Shown here piece by piece: positions 57,926 through 64,000 of a stretch of DNA of 64,000 nt (positions are counted from its first letter, which is position 1; each line of letters begins with the position of its first letter). Source of the stretch: Centroberyx gerrardi (Eukaryota > Chordata > Actinopteri > Beryciformes > Berycidae); NCBI RefSeq assembly GCF_048128805.1, contig NC_136008.1, positions 19,069,072-19,133,071 of the forward strand, given 5' to 3'. Both the position numbers and the translations under genes were made by a program. The notes beneath the pieces are model-generated. The model had not been told where the DNA came from and ran no database searches. It saw only the letters and a list, made by a program, of their open reading frames with translations.

Positions 57926-58500
57926 AAAAACCTTTTCTCTACAATGTGACAAGAGTCTGGTGAAGAAAACTAACAGACCAAAATTCAAAATGCCAAGGTA
58001 TACCTTTTAGGAAGATGTTCTCTATATCATTGATAATCAATTGTAATAATTGTTGGTACTATTTTTACTAGTCTCTGAGCTGATGTGTTTCATAATTCAT
58101 CATCCTGGCTGCTTTTGAGATGCAATTTACCATTATACCAGAAGTGATTATACATGGATATGGAAGCACAACATAGATCAAGGGGGTTAAAGCTGCCAGT
58201 ATGTTGCTAACACTGGGTGTGTCATAACAACAAAATTAACAAAAAAATCCTTCATCTTTAACAAACGTTCACAGTATCCCTCCATGTTGGTTTCTCTCTC
58301 AGAGGCTATTGCCAATAGATAATAATAGATGCCAATATTACTGAGGGAGAGAACAACAAGGGAGCTGATGAATAACGAGAGGAGAAAATAGAGAGAGAAT
58401 GGCGAGAGAGGAGGAGAGGTGGAAAGAAAATGTGATAAGGAGTCAGACAGAAATGGAGGCTGAGGGCAGAAGGAGAGGACTGTGTGAGATGGAGAAAGAG
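57301..58500. other. intergenic, nothing recognised
   Basis: (GT)n at 57897-57922; otherwise unremarkable. Confidence 0.35.
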
Positions 58501-58830
58501 GGTGTGAGCTACAGGCCCGGTTAGTCCCAGTCAGGACTGTCAGGCTGGACCCGTCAGTGTGTGCCCACCCTCGTTAATGGCCCTCGTTAACGGCCCTCGT
58601 TATGAGCACACTCCGTTCTAATGGGCCATAATGAGACCTCCTGATCATCAACCTGATAGGTGGCCTCCACGGACTCTCTGGCCTTCGATTGGCTGGCCGG
58701 ACGGCGGTGTGGAGCCACTGATAGGCTATCAAGGGTGAGGGGGGAGGGGCAGGCTGGCGGTTGGCCAATAGAAGTGATAGGACCCAGAGGAGCGAGGCTT
58801 GACTGGCACTGGGCACCAGCATTGCGGAGA
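58500..58830. other. GC-rich non-repetitive block, candidate regulatory sequence
   Basis: Three variants of CCCTCGTTAAYGG stand in a row (about 58569-58603), followed by TAATGGGCCATAATGAG and TGATCATCAACCTGAT. No coding potential conserved. The homeodomain-type ATTA/TAAT words and lack of transposon signatures make it a candidate conserved non-coding element; unproven. Confidence 0.25.
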
Positions 58831-59164
58831 TGAAAGGGTAGCGACGTAAGGTGTGTGTGTGGGTGTGTTTGTGTGGTTCAGAAAGGAGTATCTGCACCCT
58901 GGATTACGGCTCCTTTCTTTTATGATTTAAGATTTTATTTGATGCAACGTTTCGACCAAACCTTTGCCTGACGAAACATTACAAGGTCCAATCCAGTGTG
59001 CAGATATTCCTTTTTGAACCACTTACCTAGCTTTAATATAAGTTGGATGTGCACACTTCAACTACCCCTTTTTTTTGTGTGTATGTGTGTGTGTGTGCGT
59101 GTCAGTCAGGGTTGGTTCAGTATCTATTTATATGCTATTTGGTTGACCCCTTGCTGTAATCCCA

Positions 59165-59245
59165 AGCTTGTTAGTGCCACAAATGCATGTGGTTAGAGAA
59201 GCAGGCTTGTGACTGTAAGTTCACCAGTTCGATTCCCCAGACTGG
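59165..59245 (+). mobile_element. tRNA-derived SINE fragment
   Basis: GTGGTTAGAGAAGCAGGCTTG (A-box region), GTGACTGTAAGTTCACCAG and GTTCGATTCCCC (a perfect-looking B box). Related to 44390-44500. Confidence 0.6.
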
Positions 59246-59456
59246 CTCAGATATGATCTGCAAAACATGATGCTGTAAATCAAGGTTAGGACCAGAATTA
59301 ATTGCATAATGCAGTTTCAATTCATTCAGTGCAGGAAGTGAATTATCTTTTTCCAATTTTTTTTCAATTTTCAAATTTTCAGTTAGAATTTTTGTTTTTT
59401 GAAGCCGTGAGAAAAACCTGATCTGTCCTGCTCAGTGATACTGACTGTGAAGTAAA

Positions 59457-59473
59457 CAAGTGTGTGTGTATGT

Positions 59474-59527
<54 letters not shown>
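59457..59527. repeat. (TG)n microsatellite
   Basis: About 70 bp, slightly interrupted. Confidence 0.95.
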
Positions 59528-59530
<3 letters not shown>

Positions 59531-59655
59531 CATGTGTGTAAACTTGATGCTGACAGTAAACAGCTCAGTGGATCCAGGATGTTCACCATCAAAGCCTTGA
59601 GTTCCAGTAAGATCAGAGTCTTTTGAGAGATGACTGCCTGATTAGACCAAACTAC

Positions 59656-59683
59656 TGTGTGTGTGTGTGTGTGTGTATGTGTG

Positions 59684-59740
<57 letters not shown>
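59656..59740. repeat. (TG)n microsatellite
   Basis: About 85 bp, 120 bp after the previous tract. Confidence 0.95.
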
Positions 59741-59741
<1 letters not shown>

Positions 59742-60443
59742 ATCCGTTATCTCATCCGTCTCTGAAGCCCAGTGAAGTTGAGATCATGATCTGTTCCACC
59801 ATTTTAAACTTTTACAATCAATGGAAAGGCTTTTCATCTGGTAGAGGATAAGAAGGGAGAGAAGAAAAGCAAAAAGAGAAGAGAAGAAAAGACTGACGAT
59901 GAGAAAAGAGAAAAGTGAAAGAGATAGAAGAGAGGAAAAGTTGGAAATAAAACTAAAATACATAAAACAAAACACACACTTGTCACCCGCTTACAGATTC
60001 TCACCAAGACCCTGTATTTACACAGTTGTCACACATCTCTCCTCTGTCGAATGACCGTGAAATGGTTAAGTATTAATAACTTTACCATGCTAATTGGTAT
60101 CATGAGACAATGGCACTAAAGCCAACCAGTTAGGACAGAACTAGCACCCAGAAGGCCCATGTGGATCTACTGCAGCGCTGGACACATATCATCTGTTGGT
60201 ATGATGCATGTGTCCATCAACATGATTCACTGTATGGCTGCACCAGTCAAGCCCATTTAAAGGTGTAATGAGTAAGATTTTTCTGTCCCACAGCACAAGA
60301 TGACCATAACATTTCTGCATAGGGTTGTTGATCAATCCCAATGAATCTGCAATTAATTCACCAGGCACTGAGATTTCAGTTTTTCAGAACTCACTTTTCA
60401 ACCCATATTCAGTTTTAGAACAAAAATTCCCTCCGTCCACCTG

Positions 60444-60445
<2 letters not shown>
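59741..60445. other. intergenic, purine-rich
   Basis: GA-rich 59840-59950. No gene seen. Confidence 0.35.

Positions 60446-60478
<33 letters not shown>
60446..60478. repeat. (CA)n microsatellite
   Basis: Short CA run. Confidence 0.9.
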
Positions 60479-60479
<1 letters not shown>

Positions 60480-60885
60480 CACTACAACACCTACTGGCAT
60501 TTTCAACTGCTTAATGATGCTTAATAACAAAGCAGTACTATTATGACCGCATTTTTCATGGTGATGTGTTACCTCTTCACTAGATGTTTCTGTTGGATCT
60601 CTGCTCTAATTGGCTAGCTTTCTCACCTCTATTGTGACACTTTATTATCTATGTCAATTACATGCCGAGAAGCATAAGCTGAGACATGTCGATGTTGCTA
60701 CAATTCCTACTGGTTGCCGGTCAAGTTCAATTGAAGTTTGACTGTTGGTGCAAATACTGAAGCTAGTTATTGAATTATATGAATGATAGAATTCATCCTA
60801 GATCTGATGTTGACTTCAGCCCCCTACAGGCTATACATTTTCTACAAATGTGCGTTGTGGAATGTGTTGATTTTTGTAGTTTGGT

Positions 60886-60888
<3 letters not shown>

Positions 60889-60981
<93 letters not shown>
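60889..60981. repeat. (GT)n microsatellite
   Basis: About 90 bp with one TAGG interruption, the longest dinucleotide tract in the window. Confidence 0.95.
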
Positions 60982-60983
<2 letters not shown>

Positions 60984-61137
60984 AAAAAGAATGTGACCCT
61001 TTTAAATGAGAGAGGAAAAAATGATGAAGTGATAAAAATATCTCCCCCATCTCTTCTTCCCCTGGGGGGCTGCCTCGCCTCCTTTCATCCGGTAGTCTGG
61101 ATGGAGAGAGAGAGGGAAGAGGCTGGAGAGAGGGTGG

Positions 61138-61139
<2 letters not shown>

Positions 61140-61201
<62 letters not shown>

Positions 61202-61365
61202 GGCAGGAAAAGGGGAGGGAACACATTTGGCCATCGCCTCCCTCCTCTCTTCATGAATGACCAGCGGACTGTTATGACTCTGCTGGGGTAAAGGGAGGAG
61301 AGGAGGAGGGGTGAGAGAGAGAGAGATGCTTGGGGGAGATTGTGTGGTGGCTGTCTGTCTATCTT

Positions 61366-61404
<39 letters not shown>
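61140..61404. repeat. opposed (GA)n and (CT)n tracts upstream of the NCAM-like gene
   Basis: (GA)n at 61140-61196 and (CT)n at 61362-61404, 165 bp apart and mutually complementary, 300-600 bp before the start codon. They could pair as a large hairpin. Confidence 0.85.
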
Positions 61405-61406
<2 letters not shown>

Positions 61407-61714
61407 CATCCCCTCTCCTCTTCTCTCTGGCCCCTATATAACCTCTGCCACACCTCTCCCTGTCACAGTTATGATAGGTGGATTGGCATCGACAGGTGTG
61501 TGTGTGTGTGTATGTGTATGTGTGTGTGTTACTGAGTGATGTGACGTTTCTCGCCTGCAGCAAATTGGTTCAATTTACAAAACAGGACTTTTTAAAATTA
61601 GCTTTTCAGGAGCCTGTTCAGGTGTGCTGACCGAAAAACTAAAATATTAAGTACCCACCACACACACTGTGGAGTTGTGAATTGAAGTCACACAGGATTG
61701 GCAACCAGCAGATT

Positions 61715-63681
61715 ATGGACCAATCAGCTTTCATCCTGAGAATGGCATTGCTGCTGCTGATGCTGGTGTACAGCACAGGTAAGCTCTCTCAGTGATACTT
61801 GGCCTTTAGCAGCAAGGACAATTTATAATAGTAGTATGATCTGATATACACCAAATAGCTGAATAGTGAGCTAAAGTCAGTTTTGGGACAGTGAGCTTAT
61901 GTTGGTTTTTTGAAAGTGTACGCATTGGATTTCCTCAGGAAAAAAACAGAATAAAAAAACTCTGATATTTAACTCTTTGTGGGCCAGATCTGATGTTTTC
62001 ATGTCTGTCTAATCAGGAAAAAAGCAAATTTCCCTCGGTTTCTGGCTGTTAAAATGATGTAAGCGTTAAATAGATAAGATCTGCACTGCAAACAATTAAA
62101 ATATTTTCTGCCAGGGGAATTGCAGCCATAGAAATGATGCTGATGTATTCATTATAGTTGTTTGGCTAACAAAGCTATAGATGGTCTAGATTTATACAGA
62201 CTCTTTTAGGATGATATGATTACTCATTGTGAACACACTTAAATTTATAATTTATTTAAACAATGAGTTGTACACTGTATAATTCAACCCCAGACAAGAG
62301 AAAAGTGATAGAACAGTACAATACATCAACATCGTCATTACTGTGCATCATCAAACAACTGCTCAAAAAACAATGTTGCAATCTGTTGCATCATCAAGTT
62401 GTATAAATGTATATATATTATATATATTTATAGAATATTCTAGAGCTTTTCCATAGAGCATAAATTGGAAACACTGGTAAAGGTGACTGTAAGAGAGAGA
62501 AATCAGTGAGATTTTCTGGGTAGAAAGGTGTATATTTGTATATTGCAGAACACCACTATAGAATAAAGCTCAGTTGGTAGAAAATTTCAAACAAACATTC
62601 AGTGGGTTCCCAAAACTAGTCTCCCATTTATGGAAGAGGATTAGGGCCACATGTGAAAAATGTATTATATGTAAAAGTCATAATTCTGAGATTAAAGTCA
62701 TAATTCTGAGATTAAAGTCATAATTCTGAGAATAAAGTCATAATTCTGAGATTAAAGTCAGAATTCTGAGAATAAAGTCAGACTTCTGAGAAAAAAGTCA
62801 GAATTCTGAGTTAAAGTCAGAAGTCTCCACTCTTATAAAGATAAAAAACATGTACAAATGGAGAAGAAAAGGAGAGATGGAGAGAGGTGGTTTCTTAAAC
62901 TCTGGGTCAGGATCCAAAATTAGTCTCAGGTCTCAAGTCTCAAGTACCAGTATAATTTAATGAGTCTGGGTCCCATGGTGCCAAACTCCATTTACTCACT
63001 TTGGGTCCGCTTGTGCTCTGATGGCTGCATGCAGACAGGACGTCCCCAGCAGGCTGTCTGGGCATGACCTCAAATCCTGCAGCAGACTATTGCTTCCTGT
63101 ATTGGAGCTAATGGCTTTCTATTGCCTCATTCCATTCTTCCTCTCCTCTCCTCTCCTCTCCTCTCCTCTCCTCTCCTCTCCTCTCCTCTCCTCTCCTAGA
63201 TGCTAAGATGGAGATCATTAGCAGTAAACTAGATGTGTCGGTGGGAGAAAACCACCTTCTGTTGTGTAAAGGTGAGTTTCCCCTCTTCCACTTCAAAGTG
63301 TTTCCATCAGGTTGATGTGAGCAAAATGGGAATTGGCTTGATATACTTCATTTTTCCACCTCTGTCCTGCTGTCTTCAGCCCTTGCCATCCCTCTCTTGT
63401 TATTGATAACAAAGTCTCTGGTTTATTCATTATGCTTTTTGATGGATTTTGATATTGGAAATATTTATTGACATTTGCCCTAGCCGGTGGAGAGGGAGAA
63501 ATAACATGGCAGAAGGATGGGGAGGACATCAGTGATGAAGAAAACGTATCCAAGGTGGACGAGAGCTCCTCTAAATTGTTCATTAAGAAAGCCAAGATGG
63601 AGGATGCGGGCAGGTATACCTGTCTGTGTGAATTCGATAATGGACACAGAGATGACGTTTCGACACAGCTCTTTATTTATG
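61715..63681 (+). CDS. NCAM-like immunoglobulin-superfamily protein, 5' end (3 exons seen, partial)
   Basis: Exons 61715-61778, 63200-63271 and 63484-63681 join in frame, each break in phase 1. Exon 1 encodes a signal peptide (MDQSAFILRMALLLLMLVY). Exons 2 and 3 together encode one I-set-like immunoglobulin domain: first Cys in LLLCK, core Trp in ITWQKDG, second Cys in DAGRYTCLC. The strand order and the two-exon coding of the first domain match the start of neural cell adhesion molecules (DVSVGE like the NCAM ISVGES region). The last donor, TATG|GTGAGA, leads to exons beyond the window, so later domains and any membrane anchor are unseen. Probably a cell-surface adhesion protein; another Ig-family member is possible. 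Confidence 0.8.
62670..62822. repeat. 20-bp tandem repeat in NCAM-like intron 1
   Basis: About eight units of AAAGTCATAATTCTGAGATT with variants (GAATTCTGAGAATAAAGTCA). Confidence 0.93.
63138..63197. repeat. (TCTCC)n microsatellite serving as a polypyrimidine tract
   Basis: Twelve or so CTCTC units run directly into the TAG acceptor of NCAM-like exon 2 (exon starts at 63200). Confidence 0.93.
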
Positions 63682-64000
63682 GTGAGAAATGGCTGCATAC
63701 ACATACATACTGGAGACACGCACACACAGACACATGAACAGGCAGACATTCTGACAGACATACATTAACAGGCCAAAAAAAATCAAAAAGGGAGAACGGA
63801 GCCGCAGATAATGCAAAAATACATTTATTTGGGTACCTGACACACTTTGAGTCCCAGTATTTCAAAAAGCACAACATATGAGACGGTGTGCTACATGGAC
63901 ACAGCAAGAAATTTCATTCATATTGCAAAAAGATGGTGTGTCCATGTAGATCCTCTACATGTTATGGAGACCTGACAGTGAACGGTCCAGAATCTGGGAA
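63682..64000. other. intron 3 of the NCAM-like gene, start
   Basis: No exon recognised before the window ends. A degenerate repeat containing GGTGTGCTACATGGACACA and, inverted, GTGTGTCCATGTAG lies near 63885-63955. Confidence 0.4.

Noticed and set aside
58574-58897. 107-aa minus-strand frame
   Set aside because: No family resemblance and no supporting splice or start context; includes a GT-repeat end.
60982-61563. 193-aa minus-strand frame rich in SLSLSL and RERERE
   Set aside because: Translation of CT/GA tracts.
62670-62822. CRISPR-like regular repeats
   Set aside because: Units are directly contiguous without spacers, in an animal intron; a simple tandem repeat.

Overview
The window looks like nuclear DNA of a bony fish. 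All genes are split by GT-AG introns. Long (CA)n/(GT)n tracts occur roughly every 2-3 kb. The mobile elements are Tc1, hAT and TTAA-inserting types, CR1/L2/Rex1-like LINEs and tRNA-derived SINEs typical of percomorph-like teleosts. Family names come from recognised motifs and translated exons; no database was searched.

Five protein genes are supported. Two are divergently oriented three-domain secreted C-type lectin-like genes, one on the minus strand (1705-3366) and one on the plus strand (13375-16106). They share a nearly identical last exon and a conserved upstream block. The third is tmem147 (18397-21228, plus, 7 coding exons, 225 aa), the ER BOS/multipass-translocon subunit. The fourth is a cytosolic sulfotransferase of SULT2 type (29753-39798, plus, 6 coding exons, 287 aa) with intact PAPS-binding motifs. 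The fifth is the 5' end of an NCAM-like immunoglobulin-domain gene (61715 onward, plus), which runs off the right edge. Nothing suggests that these genes form one pathway: two are probable innate-immunity lectins, one acts in membrane-protein biogenesis, one in small-molecule sulfonation and one in cell adhesion.

Layout: 1-17.2 kb holds the lectin pair with transposons between them. 17.5-22 kb is tmem147. 22-29.5 kb is repeats, including a broken LINE. 29.7-39.9 kb is the sulfotransferase, with hAT elements, a SINE, LINE pieces and a 31-bp perfect palindrome in its introns. 40-61.7 kb is gene-free, with microsatellites, decayed LINE/SINE/LTR pieces and one perfect palindromic oestrogen-response-type element. 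61.7-64 kb is the NCAM-like gene.

The most unusual feature is a composite repeat of about 2-2.6 kb present twice in inverted orientation (6149-8666 and 47875-50497), 39 kb apart. Both copies carry a promoter-like module (CCAAT boxes, CRE-like site, TATA-like box), a hairpin whose stem differs between copies but stays paired, imperfect GC-rich tandem units, CTG-rich runs and a 43-bp minisatellite. Each copy was hit by a different DNA transposon, and the other copy or a neighbouring repeat unit gives the pre-insertion sequence.
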